In this document: piece by piece, positions 42,416-56,534 of the stretch
How the letters are laid out: the number at the start of each line of letters is the position of its first letter
How positions within the stretch are numbered: the stretch's first letter is position 1
Assembly (NCBI RefSeq): GCF_003672135.1
Contig: NC_039517.1
Coordinates: 11,928,601 to 11,992,600, forward strand
Origin: Ooceraea biroi
Lineage: Eukaryota > Arthropoda > Insecta > Hymenoptera > Formicidae
DNA: 64,000 nt
Reading direction: 5' to 3'
The notes under the pieces: generated by a model
Seen by the model: the letters and a program-made list of their open reading frames with translations, nothing else
The model's database searches: none
What the model was told of the DNA's origin: nothing
Made by a program: the position numbers and the translations under genes

Positions 42416-43602
42416 GTCTTTGAAGCTGGCACGACGTTCTACCAATATCGAAAAAATATTAAAAGTTCTAATAGCACTTTTCATAGTTCTACAGTTCCTG
42501 ATAAAAATTAAAAAGAGTTCTGCATTTCTTCTATTGAAAAATCGAAATTGAAAAAATGTGCTAACTTCGCGAATGTAGCACGACACTCTCCCCTCTAAAG
42601 TACTAAAACACGTGGAAAATTATTATTTTTGACTATAGTGCCCGATAGTTCTAATCGAGATTCATATATATATACAATTTCAGATTGATATTCCACCAAT
42701 TAACAATTTTTGAATAATTTGTTATATCTGCGTTCAGCACGACACTTACAAGGAAAGGTACGGATGTGTCCCCCTCCGATTTTGATGAGCTTTGAATATG
42801 TCGTTTTCCAGCTCAAAATAAGGGACACGTAGTTTTTGATACGTGCCCTAACTCACTTTTAGGGGGTTAAACACCCCTTTGAAAAAGTCGGTGTTTATTT
42901 TTCGAGGCGAATATCTTGGAAACTATTAAAGATAGAAAAATTGTTTCCGAAGAAAAAATGAATGGCTTTGAGAGTACTTTAAAAGAGAATAAGGCAAAAA
43001 ATTTTTTAGTTTTTTATTTTTCAAAATACCCCCACCACTCATCACTTTTTTCAGAATTTTGAAGATTTTTTATCACCAATAGAAAGCTTATTTTTTTACG
43101 AATTCAACCATGTATAATAAATTTGCGTTCCGAGAAATCATTTTCGAGAATTAATTACAAACGCCTCCGTATATACGCTATTTGTGCCCGTTCATGTGAC
43201 CGATTTCTTTACGCAACACATTTTGTGCGCATCTTTTCTTAATAACAGATGACTACATCATAACTGGTAAAACATATTTTGTAACGAACAAAAGAGAACT
43301 TTAATATGCCAACAGTCAAGTTGAATGCGTCGTGTAACAGATTACTATGCGGCGAGACAGACTAATTTTAGATGCTTCCTTCATTAATAACAATAGATGA
43401 ATAGATGTATACATTACATGTTGCACTTATTTATTACTTATTGTTTTAGGTAGAAATGATATTAATATCTTAAGACATCATAGATCGCAGCTATTTCTAT
43501 AACTTTAATTTAAAATCTACGGAAAAGATGAAATAGGTGGAAAAATTGAATTGTAATAGAACAATACAAGAACGTTGTAAGTGATATGAAATAGATAATG
43601 TA

Positions 43603-43633
<31 letters not shown>

Positions 43634-46600
43634 CATTTGAACAGTAGTATAAAATGCCGTCACTTTGCCAGCGTCACTCTAGTACGTTACACTGTCTTAT
43701 CGTGTACTATTATCAGTGTGAATTATTAATAGCTACGAGTAGTAGGTATGTATTGATATTTTGAAAATGTCTACTAATCTTTATATGTTTTTTTTTACAA
43801 TTTTACAATTTTATTATTTTTTGTCAAATATAATATAAATTTATATTAGTCATGTTTTTCTTACAGTATAGCAAAGATATTTCTTGGTACTTCGGATCTT
43901 TTGTAGAAAATATGTAGAAAATACGCAGACGTTTATGTATTACGTTATTCAACTTCTTTATTGAAACAGACCTCCCTTGAAAAACAATGATTTTAAAAAA
44001 GGTACACAATGCTATGTATGCTTATTATTAAAATGAGAATAAAATAAAATATTTATTAAAATGCCGTATTATAATGTAAATATAATAAAATGTGTTACTA
44101 TTCTTTAAGCACGAATATTAATTATGTTTTAAACATGTATGCATGTATGTATGTAATTTATTATGTATAATTTTTAAAGCAAAATGCAATTCAATCCGAG
44201 AAACGTCATAATACTGCTGTTTACTGCTGCTACTTTTAATTTGCCACAAACTCCTGTTACAAATGAGGAAATGGAAGTAAAAGAGAAAATAGAAAACATG
44301 CTGCAAAAAATGTACGAGGATAAATACGAAATTGACGAAGAAGATTCTCTTGATTTTGAAAATTCATTTGATATACCTGAAACAGAACCAGTAGCAGAGG
44401 AAGAAGAAAATGAAAACGAAATAACATATGTAAAGGAAATGATATGTGTAAATGATGATATTCCAATTGAATATAAAAGAAATGCTGTTGAGTTTTGGAA
44501 ACCTGTTAATTCAATTAAGACAAAACCTCTCGAGTCTGTGAAACATATATTTCGGAAAGTTACATCCTTACGCCAATTACGAAGATGGCAAGAACAAGTG
44601 AATAGAGGTGGAACTAGATTGCAGAAGCTGAAAGAAATTGCATCATATACATTAGAGAAATTCAAAGAAGGTCTTAAGAAAGGAGTAATTATTCACGACA
44701 CTGATATTACTCGAATGGCCCTGAAAGCGCAACAGGAAATAAATGCACCAGGATTTACAGCATCAATTGGATGGGTAAAAAGATTTAAGCTAGCACATAA
44801 TATTGTTTCCCGAAAAATTACAAAATTTGTTACAAAAAAGACTTTGCAATAAAAAGAAAATCTGATAACCGAAAGCAATAGGTTTATTGACAATATTAAA
44901 GATTATATTACGCGCTATGGACTTGAAAATGTTTATAATTCAGATCAAAGCGGATTTCAATTAGAATTTCACTCTGGTCGTTCTTTAGCAATCCAAGGTA
45001 CAAAAATGTTGAGTGTACGGCACAGTCGATATCGACAACTACACATAGTTACACTATACAACCGACAATTTCAGCTGATGGTAGATTATTATCGCCTCTT
45101 TTTATTGTTTTAAAAGAACGCACTGGATCATTCGGTCCGAGAGTACAAAAAGTAATGTTTAGAGAAAACAATATTTATGTTATGGCTTCTCAATCTGGAA
45201 AATTAACATCACATCATTTTGAGAGTTGGTTAAGAGAAGTTTATTTTCCAAATGTTCGTTCTAAATCGGTTTTGTTACTGGATTCTTGGAATGGACATTG
45301 TCCAAATGTAATTGCAAGAAATAAACCAGCATCTGCAGAAGATGCATTTTTTCTAACTATACCAGCAGGGACAACGGGTCGAATACAACCATTAAATGTG
45401 TATGGTTTTCGCTTGTGGAAAAATTTTATAAAACATTTTTCGGATATTGTCATACTTCTAGATTTAGAAATCAACCTTCATTCGCGAGATGCCATTTTAA
45501 AATTACAATCATTAACACATTTTCAATTTTCATCACCAAGATTTAGAAATGTATTTAAATATGCATGGTATAAAAGCGGTTATATAGAACATAGACCAGC
45601 GGAATTTGAAACGCTAGTTGACTTTTGTTTTTAAAAAAATTTTAAACCGACATGCGATGTTTGCGGCGGCATTGCTATAATTACTTGCGCATGGTGTAAG
45701 AAATCACTTTGTATACGACATTTCTTTCATGACCATCATCTTTGTTATAATTTTGACCCATAAATATTTACATTATTCCAAATTGTATTAACAATTTGTT
45801 TTATTTGTAATTTTGTTTCAATATTGTTACACAATACATTATATTACATATTATAACAAAATTGTTTATTTTCATCAATAAAAACATTGATAAAATATAT
45901 ATAATTTAATAAACAAATATATAATATAATATATGTGTGTTTATTTCTATTTTTCCCTTATACTATTCCTCGACCAAACTAGAAGATAGGTGCAGACTTC
46001 CATTACCAGGGATCCCATAGCACATGCCTGACTTCCTCGTCATTACCGTACTCCATTTACAATTAGTTGCAAACTAAAATTGTAAGTTAAAATTGTAAAA
46101 AAATTATTATATTTTGATACATATTACTTTTTTATTTTATTATTTAAATTATATAAGTATTTAAAGTTTAGTTACCTTTCTTGAAAAAATCTTAATTTTC
46201 ATTTAAGTATTATTCATCCTGACTCATCGATGACTTTCATCTCTACTACCTCTATTACGTATAAATTCTACACGATTTCTTCTTAACTGTCCACTATCTA
46301 TGCTATGCTCTCCAGCATTATGAACAGATCTGATCATTGTTCTATTTTCTAATAAACATTTTAATAAATATTCTCTGCCAAAATGCTGCTCTTGCCCATT
46401 AATAGCAAAAGGTCGTACAAAACATACTGCGATAATAGTACATGATAAGACAATGTAACGTACTAGAGTGACGCTGGCAAAGTGACGGCATTTTATACTA
46501 CTGCTCAAATGATATATATATATATATATATATATGTCTACATTATCTATTTCATATCACTTACAACGTTCTTGTATTGTTCTATTACAATTCAATTTTT

Positions 46601-47725
46601 CCACCTATTTCATCTTTTCCGTAGATTTTAAATTAAAGTTATAGAAATAGCTGCGATCTATGATGTCTTAAGATATTAATATCATTTCTACCTAAAACAA
46701 TAAGTAATAAATAAGTGCAACATGTAATGTATACATCTATTCATCTATTGTTATTAATGAAGGAAGCATCTAAAATTAGTCTGTCTCGCCGCATAGTAAT
46801 CTGTTACACGACGCATTCAACTTGACTGTTGGCATATTAAAGTTCTCTTTTGTTCGTTACAAAATATGTTTTACCAGTTATGATGTAGTCATCTGTTATT
46901 AAGAAAAGATGCGCACAAAATGTGTTGCGTAAAGAAATCGGTCACATGAACGGGCACAAATAGCGTATATACGGAGGCGTTTGTAATTAATTCTCGAAAA
47001 TGATTTCTCGGAACGCAAATTTATTATACATGGTTGAATTCGTAAAAAAATAAGCTTTCTATTGGTGATAAAAAATCTTCAAAATTCTGAAAAAAGTGAT
47101 GAGTGGTGGGGGTATTTTGAAAAATAAAAAACTAAAAAATTTTTTGCCTTATTCTCTTTTAAAGTACTCTCAAAGCCATTCATTTTTTCTTCGGAAACAA
47201 TTTTTCTATCTTTAATAGTTTCCAAGATATTCGCCTCGAAAAATAAACACCGACTTTTTCAAAGGGGTGTTTAACCCCCTAAAAGTGAGTTAGGGCACGT
47301 ATCAAAAACTACGTGTCCCTTATTTTGAGCTGGAAAACGACATATTCAAAGCTCATCAAAATCGGAGGGGGACACATCCGTACCTTTCCTTGTAAGTGTC
47401 GTGCTGAACGCAGATATAACAAATTATTCAAAAATTGTTAATTGGTGGAATATCGATCTGAAATTGTATATATATATGAATCTCGATTAGAACTATCGGG
47501 CACTATAGTCAAAAATAATAATTTTCCACGTGTTTTAGTACTTTAGAGGGGAGAGTGTCGTGCTACATTCGCGAAGTTAGCACATTTTTTCAATTTCGAT
47601 TTTTCAATAGAAGAAATGCAGAACTCTTTTTAATTTTTATCAGGAACTGTAGAACTATGAAAAGTGCTATTAGAACTTTTAATATTTTTTCGATATTGGT
47701 AGAACGTCGTGCCAGCTTCAAAGAC
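42416..47725 (+). mobile_element. Pogo/Tigger-like transposon with 1.3-kb TIRs, copy 2 (complete)
   Basis: Left TIR 42416-43712 and right TIR about 46432-47725 are near-identical inverted copies; the interior of 2.7 kb matches copy 1 (8602-13110) in the opposite orientation. The outer limits are set by where similarity to copy 1 stops (TGAAGCTGGCACGACG at each end). It forms the exact centre of the 17-kb palindrome, so target-site analysis is not informative. TA-repeat length differs between the arms. Confidence 0.85.
44184..45763 (+). pseudogene. Pogo/Tigger-type transposase, copy 2
   Basis: Same protein as copy 1, from ATG 44184: helix-turn-helix region, in-frame TAA at 44850-44852, NSDQSGF and LLLDSWNGH catalytic Asp motifs, third catalytic position Asn (QPLNVYGF), TAA at 45632-45634, C-terminal Cys/His cluster to the TAA at 45761-45763. 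It has one extra defect compared with copy 1: a 1-bp deletion near 45007 (AAAAATGTTG instead of AAAAACTGTTG) that shifts the frame between the first two catalytic motifs. It shares both stops and the Asn with copy 1. Confidence 0.85.
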
Positions 47726-48993
47726 GTATAAAACTGTCTAATCGCGCTTTTTCACAAATTAGTGCATATAATTATTATTATATGGACATAAGAGATATTC
47801 CCGATCTGAAAAGAAAGTTGAGTTACATATTGTAATCCGGTAAGTATTCAGTTTAGCGGCCTCATTAAGCTCTTTCGAGACGTTTGGCACGAAACGAAAG
47901 AATTAGACAGAAAAAAGCGTCGATTTGCCCCGCGAAGCAAGATATTACTCATTAAAGTAGACCACTTTTTAAGTTAGGAAACCTGTCATTATATTTAGTA
48001 ATGTATTTGACAGATTTCCTAACCTGAAAAGTGATCACCTTTAACGATTAATATCCCGCTTTGCGGGGCAGAGCGACGCTTTTTTCTACCAGATTCTTTC
48101 GTTTCGTGTAAATCGTCTCGAAAGAGTTTAATGAGACCGCTAAACTGAATATACTGTTACATCCGGGTTGGCCAACCGGTGTAACGGAGCCGGGCGTGCA
48201 GCTGAGAGTCAACTGGAAAGAAGACGCGAGTTGACGTCTCCGGGGCGAATCAACATCTCCGCGGCAACAGATAAACAAGATGGGAACAACGAGTTGAAGC
48301 TCAGCTGTGTCGGCAGTACGTTACAATACTAAACCGGATTACAGTACGTAACTCTCACGAGACGAGGGTTCGAGACCCACTGATGTCTCGCTCTCGGATC
48401 GCTATGCGCTGCACGCATAGACGTATAATATATATACACTCGCTCTCTCGCCCCCCCCTCTCTCTCTCTCTCGCTCTCTCACTCACTCACTCACTCACTC
48501 ACTCACTCGTTCTCTCGCAAATATATCTTTTCTCACTCCAACTTCTTGCACTACATCGCGTCGTACACTTGTCGTACACCGACCGGCGGAGATGCTGTTC
48601 GTATATCCGTGTGACTTACACATGACGGTCGGGTCGATAAGTTAGAGTTTTCTAATGTAGAGCCTCTACATATGATCGTTATGTGTGAGTCACACGGATA
48701 TACCAACAGCATCTCCGCCGGTCGGTATAAACGGAGCTGCTGCCATCTCGACGAAAAAGAACGAACTGTACAGACGACGACGACGACAATGTTTCTTAAA
48801 TGTAATTTTCCAATTTCAGACTTTGCATCGCCATATCTCCGCTCGTAGAGCACGTACAAGAAAATTAAAAATACTGTTATTATATAAATCGACCCCAAGC
48901 TATCCATTGAGCCTACTTAGAAGTTGATCCGTTCAGCGGTTATTGAGATCTAATAATCTAAGTGTCTGTGAACGCGTCGCTTCGCGTAAAGAG

Positions 48994-49440
48994 TCACGGT
49001 GCGGTCTCGCTGCGCCTACACTTGGCGCGAGACACTACCGTGTCTCTTGATTCAGCTTCGCTCGGTAACATAGATTTCGCTTCTTCGCATCCCTCAACAA
49101 GAATTAGAGGAATGTTGCTACCGTTGAAAAAAAGCACGGCCTCAATCGCATATTTTAGTATAGTGAATGGATTTTGAGCCATGGTTATTGAACTCTCAGT
49201 TTCTTCGGGAGCAAATTTGAGGGTTTTTCCAGTATGATCAAAAGATGCAAATAAAGAGGATTCGTCACCGACTATCGTTTGGTCTAAGGGTTGGTTTGGC
49301 GGAAAGCGTAGTTCTTTGTGAGGTAGAATAGGGGTGCGAGAGATAAGAGGAGCTGAGGATGAAGGAGCACCGATTCTGCCTATTGCTATGTCGTAACTTT
49401 CTTCGATCACCCGTTTATCACTTTGAGACCTCGTATTCAT
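48994..49440 (-). pseudogene. gag start, mirror copy
   Basis: Mirror of 40702-41148, the same length and the same junction with unrelated repeat sequence. ATG at 49440, 25 bp after the mirror primer site at 49466-49483. Confidence 0.7.
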
Positions 49441-49495
49441 TCCACTCTCAACAGATCGTACTTTAATCCCGGACGAGCCCCCAATAACAAGGGTC

Positions 49496-52095
49496 TGTTA
49501 CGTCCAGAGCTCCGTGAGCTCGAAGGAAGGGCGCAACAGAGCGCCTCTCGTACCACGTTGCACTCAGGCCCCGAAGTACGAGTCAGACTGACCAGTGTGT
49601 TCCGGCTTAAAGGGTCAACGACCACGGGGTCGATTTTACCCTGAGTCTCAGAACGGTCTGCCCGTAGGTCCCTTTTTAGGTCAAGGAAACTTCCCTTTTA
49701 CCTGGGATAGGACCCGTACGACCTGCTGGGAAGGAAGACGAATAGAGGGAATGTCAAATAATTTAATACACGGTTAATCTGTTAATATTAACATTATATT
49801 TAAAAAAAATTTCGTTTGCGTAAAATTTTGAAAACAACAGTTACATCTGCCAGAGAAAGAAATAGTGTGTTCATGTTGTTTTGTGTTTATAAAACGTGTA
49901 TTTTGTGAAAACGGCAACATAATATACTGGTAGATGGTAATTAATTATTAACTGAGACTAACATGAGTAATAACCAAATGTTTGTTGTTAATTCCAAATT
50001 AAACATTAATAATTATCTATTAATCGAAACTAACATATTTAACACACAAATGTCTTACTTTTAAAGTTTATTTTCCAAGTAAATTCTATTTCTAAAAAAA
50101 CCGAAGCGAAAACAGCTCAGCCAATATAATATTGCATAAATAAAAATTGCTGTGAACGATCTATTTCTAAAGTCTATTTCTAGGATTAACATTAATCGTT
50201 GGTTAAGAAATATCGGCGCAGAAGAGAGGCTGGGAAAAGGATGGGATATAGCCGTCCCCTGACAAAGAGGGGAATCCCGACGGTTGGGTCCGTGTGCTGA
50301 AGGGCGGTCCTGAGAGAGGGAATGGAAAGAAATCGGGGTCTATAACGATGGCATTAGGTGGAAGAGGGTGTGTGACGGGAGGGAAGATGTGGAGGAATCG
50401 CTCGCCGAGTTCCACTAGTGAACGGTGGACGAACTCCTCAACTAAATCTTCGTCCCTCAAGGGCGAGGGGGAACGAGGAGGGGGAGAATTTGGAAGATCC
50501 TCAAAATCGCCAGGTTGAATGGGCGAAAAACGTAGGGAAGAGAGAGCTGGGAAATAGAGGGGGAGTAACGGGGAGAGCTAGGCGGTGACGCTTGGAGGGA
50601 TGCTCGAGATGAAGTCTCGGAAAGTGTGAAATAACAGGAAGGCGGTGTAAGAGAAGAAGGAGGAGGAGAAATAGAAAGGGAAACGCTAGAAGGGGTTGAA
50701 GGACGCGAAAAGGAGTGCGACGAAGAGGAGGAAGATGAAGAAGAGGTAGAGGATTCAGTAGACGGAGAAGGCGATCGGGGTTCCAGAATCTGGACGGAAG
50801 AGGAAGGTGATCCCCGATGAGAAGGGGAAGAAACTATTTGTACAGAAGAAGAGGAGGAAGGAGGCCGAGGAGGATCTAATACTACGACGGACGAGCACGT
50901 AGATAACGCAGAGGGGGGGCCGCGAAATGTTGACAAGCGCGATCCTTTTCCGCGGTGGTTCCGTTGATGCGTGGCCCTCAGACCACAACCCTTGTTGTGA
51001 ATGAGATGGTCCCGCAGAGGGAGACGGAGTGCGGGATCTTTTGCTTGGAGACACTTAAAAAAGGGGCAAACGGGATAAATAAGGGAGAAACGGATAGAAA
51101 AGGGGTAGAAGAGATTAGGTAAATGAAAAGTAGAGTTGACAAACTGAGTAAAAGGGAAAGAAGGAAGAAAGAAAAAGTAACAACGGAAAGCTCGCTTACT
51201 TATTTGCGGAAGTAGACCAGAGAAATGTTTATGATCCTAGTTGCGAGTCAATTGCTGGAATGGTGACCGTTGAGTGATCCTCGCGTTCTGAAGGGCCGTG
51301 TAGAACAAGAAACACAGCACTGGTATTATTCCAATTGAAGTGTTATCCCACTTGGAAACTTTTGTGTTATTTGCTTTGAAACTCTAGGCGGTCACTGATT
51401 TTACAAGACTTTCGCACCAAGATAAGCGATCCGTGCACAGAGGCTGACAGAAAATAAAAAGGTTGGCTAACGGAGTGGTCGTCACCTTTTATATCATAGG
51501 GATAGTGTGGAAGAGAGGTAGCTTTTCCGGGAACCGTTTTTCGGGGAACTATCTTTCGGGGATCGTTCGTTAATTTAATGCAAATATCGACAGTCGGTCT
51601 ATAAGGCGATAAGCCGTTCGCAGATGGTTCTTCCAACCCGGAAGGGTTCCTTACAGAAGTCTCGCGTCGACACACGTGTGTTTGGACTCGCGGCTCCTGT
51701 GAGGGTTTTACCCGGGGATGATCTGGCGCAGCTGTATCATTGCTCTTCCTGGAAGAGCGATACCGACGCCGCGAGACTACAGTCACGCGCGACCGAATTG
51801 TTGCAATCCGGTTTATCGTTTTCAATTCAAAAATGATCATTAGAGATCAGGGGTTTATTATCGGAGTCTAATATCGCGCCTGCCCGGACACGTGCGTCAA
51901 AATCCTCGGCTCTTGTGAGAGTATTTCCCGGAAATGATCCGACGCAGCTGTATCATTTGTTTCTTACTAATTCCTTACTGGGGCCCTACTGACCACACGC
52001 GACCGGATCGACGCCTCGCGCTACATTATCCAACAATTAAAAAAATACGCTATATTTCTTAGAAGCAAGGAACCGTGCAGTCTCTGGACGTAACA
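49496..52095 (-). mobile_element. 2.6-kb LTR, mirror copy
   Basis: Inverted copy of the LTR at 38039-40646 with the same 14-bp inverted termini. About 8 bp shorter overall through homopolymer and small indels. Confidence 0.85.
50203..51054 (-). pseudogene. LTR ORF, mirror copy, frameshifted
   Basis: Mirror of 39085-39948. It is broken by single-base length changes in runs of C (near 50327 and 50557, and a C/G run near 50927), giving three overlapping partial frames. The changes could be real or sequencing errors. Confidence 0.7.
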
Positions 52096-53705
52096 CTGTT
52101 ATATAATAGAAGCTTTGGTTCATGTACACAATGGTCCAAGAGACTCGAAAAAGTGGCCAAAAGTCAATTTACAGAATTGGGGAAAAAACTGTATATCATC
52201 ATTATCTAAACATGTTAATGAACATATAAAACAATTTTTACGCATAATAATTAATTATTGTTCCATTGGTGTGTGTTCGAAAATACGAAAATAGGAATTA
52301 ATAGAAAGCTTATGTTGTTGCAGTTCGTTATCAGTTTTATAAAGTATTTTTATAAGCATTTTTTATTTTGTTTTACACATTCGTGTAGAAACTTCATCGG
52401 AAGAAAACAAAAGTTAAAAAAATATGCACACTAATTTAATAAATAAGATGCTTACTCGTGAATTGCGTAATTTTTAGTAATGTTGCTGCTATCGTTTGAT
52501 TACTCCCAGAAAACACCACTTCAAAAAAATATTTTTGAAAACAATGTGAAGTTATGGATTACTACAACCTAGGCCTGCACAAATTTGCTCGATTTTTAGA
52601 TTTGATCAAGAAATTCCGTGAAAACTCCAGTGCGTGCACCATGGTCGGCGCTGTGGTTCATTCAATTTCAACGTGTGTTCTTGATTCTCGAATTCGAAAA
52701 GGAAACGATTATCTTTACCTAAGCAGTCAAAAATGTACTTCTAATTCCTAATGTAGAAAGCACTACCTTTGAAGCACATACTGAAGAAGTGCAAGAAGCA
52801 CAGAAGTGGATTGACTGGATTATCAGAGACTGATTGAACATCAGTTAGATAGCACTTGAGCTATTAGAATGAGAATGCGAATGTTAAATACACACCGCAC
52901 ACGCACCGCACACGCACACACGCGCGCGCGCTGCAAACCACACACACACAATATTATTCAAAGATTTTTAAAAACTTTTTGAAACAGTTCTAATTTAAAA
53001 ACGTGTTTAGCTACCATTTTTGATCCGCCATTTGGATTTTAGTTATTTCAATATATATTCATAATCACGACCTCGCGAACCGTTATAAGTACTGAAGTTA
53101 TACATTTAAATCAAATATCTGAAGTCGGACTTTTGGTCACTTTTTCGGTCTTCCTGGACCACGGTGATGTGGCGGAAAAAGACATAAATTGTTTCTTCAG
53201 TGATTGCGTCTGCCTTGGTTGAAAGTTTCAAAAGAAAATAGCAATATAGAATCAAGAAAATCAGAATCGATTTGAAGTAATGCTCAAGTAGTAGAAATAA
53301 ATGAATGTATCTCTGGCGAATGCGGTTTTACTTTGGCTAAGCAATCTTCGACAAATGATGCAGATCCATATATTAAAAGTAAATATTTCCTTAAGCCACT
53401 TTTATTTTGAAGGATTATTAGTTTCGAAATTTGATTAATGCTAAAATTATTATATCTGTTCAATATATGTATTTCATCTAACATACATGTATCAAATATA
53501 TGTTCAAATATATTTTTTTAATTTTCAATATATTATTTCTGTTTTTCTGGTTATAGTAAAAGTAAAAAACTATTGCTGACAGTAAAAAATAACAAAAGAT
53601 ATTATTGTTTGAACGATATTTTACACACAGTCAATTCTTCTTTACGATTGTCTTAAGTTATCTTGCCTTGTTTTGTAGCAATGTATGTGAAATGATCCAC
53701 ATAAT

Positions 53706-55878
53706 GATTCAGGACGGGGATAGTGAGATGAGGCCATACTCGAAATGGCCGAGAATTATAGTTAATTACGAAGTAACCAGTTTGAGGCATATGCCGAGCA
53801 CACGCTGCGACTCAGCTGAACGGAACTAATCGGCCCTCGAGACGGAGTTGCTATGCCGTCGCTGGCGAATAGAGAAGATGCGTCATACCTGGAGGGGCTA
53901 CCGATTCACTGGTCGTCACGGAGATTTTTATTAGCTCCGCTGGCTCCGAACACTGGAAACCCGTGAGATACGCCGGGACGGAATTTTTCAGAGCATGGCG
54001 CGGCGAAATGCAGCCCTCAATGACGTATCAAGTAAAATTCGCAGTGCGTCACAGTCCACCCGAACAATTTTTTAAAAATTTCCTTTTTTACTTGTATATT
54101 TTTGCTTGTGTATGTTATATACAATGTGTGTACGATGTATATGTATGTATGTATGTTATATATATATATATATATAAAATATTTTATTTATGCTTTTATA
54201 AAAATGTGTTTGTATTTTTACTTTTCGCCCATTACATATACAGGGGTGGCCATTTTACATTTATACAGGTCAGATATAAAATTAATCTATTACAAGAAGG
54301 ACAGTACTAAAGAGATTACGAAAAATGTTTCAGACAGACTATCTGTCACGCTTTCGGGGAGGGGGACTTAAGATTGATCCATTGGTTTGACATTTGAATT
54401 AGTCGTTTTGAAGTTGGTCACGCGAGATAACCTGGTTCAAAACTTATATTTTTGAACGTTGGAAACGGGCACGCTCCTCCATTTTTAATATGCGGAGCGG
54501 AGTTCTTCATCCCTCTAGATGCAGTATAAAGCTAAGCTGAATCTGATGTTGTCTGATCTTGTAAACATTTTTATGTTTTCGAGGTTATCTTTAGTGTCTT
54601 ATTAATGCTGCAAAGAGATGTATTGATGGCCACAGTTTTAATGGACTCTCCACATAAAGGATTAGACATATTTTCTCTTTGCAGCAAAGAAAATGAGATA
54701 TCATGAACACACGCATAATCTGCTATTTTCTGAATGGCATGTAATAAAACATTGAAGACTAGTTGGAGGTTTCTTCGACAGAAATATAGAAGTTATTCTT
54801 CGAGCTGTAATCCTTCGAAACGATATTCTCAGTAAGAAAAATCCGCAGCTGAACGCATGCTTAGTTCCCGAAATGTAATGGTGAGATATCATCAGGTAAA
54901 CCAATGGTATCATCTTATGTCCCCTCGAAATGTGACATGTTTGTCTGACACAATATTAATCTATCTCTTTTATGTTTTAATAAAGTTCGACTGTATCAAT
55001 AACAATGGGCCGCCTGGTATTTATATACGTGTATTTATGCGGTTACTGGGTTGCACCGTTGTAATAAGAAGTGTATAAGAAATTTGAATTAAGATAAGCA
55101 TGGGAAAGTAAAAATACAAACACATTTTTTCTATATTCATATTCAACATAATGATAAAATATTTTATTTGGCAGAAATCTCATTGGATACAACATTTGTT
55201 CAAGGGTAAGGAAGCTGCCAAAATCTTACGAGTATTCATAAAACAAAAATAATATTTATAAAAACTTAAATATACTTGATTATTAACAATAATTAATAAA
55301 CAAAACACATTTCTTCACATAATAGTATGTTTGAGACTCGACAAACTAATTTCGTAAATTTTATTTTGGCGAATTATATTTTCGGAAGAAAGATTTCAAC
55401 TCAATCGAATTCGTGAGAGCGAAGTCGCGATCACAATATTGTCGCGGAAAACGAGCAAGATATTTTCATCGCCTCTCGACGAGATCAGTTAGAAAACGGC
55501 TTCGCATTCCACTATATGGGAAATCCTCGGCCGATCGAGAGATTCGATTCGAGAGTCTTTGTTCGGTCCGCGTCGGGAGAAACAGCAAACTATTTTGCTC
55601 GATTATTATGAGAATAGAGCAGAATTCGATCAGTCCGTCAAGTCCGTGATGTTGAATCGCTCTGAAAAATCATCTTGCTATTATCGACGCCTCGTTCGCG
55701 TTCGGTAGAAGCGTAAGTGGCCGTTGAGCCGTTCCGAGTTCGATGTCCTCAGCTGTCGCTGTCGAGTTACGTTCGGGCGATTGTAAAATATATTCTTTTT
55801 TTTATCATCTCTTTTTATTGTGAAAACGATCGGTCCGACAGAGCTCGTCCCGACGAATCACGGCGTCCAGATTTCGCT
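53706..55878. other. No gene recognised; mixed AT-rich and GC-richer repeat remnants
   Basis: 53730-54060 is GC-richer without a conserved frame. 54157-54180 is a (TA)n run. A GGGGTGGCCA phrase near 54243 resembles a DNA-transposon end. 55380-55780 is a GC-richer block with no frame. Nothing could be assigned. Confidence 0.4.
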
Positions 55879-55978
55879 NNNNNNNNNNNNNNNNNNNNNN
55901 NNNNNNNNNNNNNNNNNNNNNNNNNNNNNNNNNNNNNNNNNNNNNNNNNNNNNNNNNNNNNNNNNNNNNNNNNNNNNN
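55879..55978. other. Assembly gap of 100 N
   Basis: Exactly 100 N within a GC-richer block (55380-56240). Confidence 0.95.
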
Positions 55979-56534
55979 GACTTAGTCAGAGATTGTCCGC
56001 GGAAGATCTCCGCCTGCCTTAGTGCAGAGACGCTAGAATCTGAAGGCCACTATACGCGAAGTAAACACTAAACTGCGTCCGCTCTCGGCCGTGACCTAGT
56101 TTCTCGGAAATATAGCCTATTAGAAGAAATAAGTGACTCAGTAATTTCGCTTTCCTGTTCACTTCCCTGTCCACTCCCGCTCGAGATTACTCAGAATCTC
56201 GAGAGCCCGAAATCTCGCGCTCAGCGCTGGGCGATCAGCATTTCTCCAAACAAATATAAAAAACAAACTCAGAATAAGTTAAATAAAACTATTGCATATT
56301 AATAATACATTGCACGTTAATAATATCACAAAAGATATGAGATAATATGATAATCGAAAATAAACTAAAAAATAATAACAGTTATATAATATAGCCATAA
56401 TATATATATATAATAAGTTATAACAATAACTTATATAATTAAAAAAAAATTAATAAAAGCTCTGAAAAAATTAAATTGAGAAATTAATAAACTCTGGAAA
56501 ACAATAAAATTAAGAATTAATAATAGTTAATAAT
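55979..56534. other. No gene seen
   Basis: GC-richer to about 56240 (continuing the block left of the gap), then very AT-rich with TA-rich runs. Confidence 0.4.

Larger units (their letters stand above)
36437..43712 (+). repeat. Left arm of a 17-kb palindrome
   Basis: Inverted copy of 46432-53705 (paired positions sum to about 90141). From about 38000 inward the arms are nearly identical and differ mostly in homopolymer lengths. The outer part (36437 to about 37700) is clearly more diverged, with many substitutions and indels. The arm carries, from outside in: a 1-kb TIR element, an LTR plus the start of gag, a hairpin, a GA-rich microsatellite, a foldback, and the left TIR of pogo copy 2. 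Confidence 0.9.
46432..53705 (-). repeat. Right arm of the 17-kb palindrome
   Basis: Mirror of 36437-43712. It repeats the foldback (47842-48151), microsatellite (about 48455-48510), hairpin (about 48574-48726), gag start, primer site (49466-49483), LTR (49496-52095) and the 1-kb TIR element (about 52128-53165). The outer third is much more diverged than the inner two thirds. Confidence 0.9.

Noticed and set aside
53730..54060. Possible rRNA-derived block
   Set aside because: GC-richer than its surroundings, but I could not match any conserved rRNA helix or motif.
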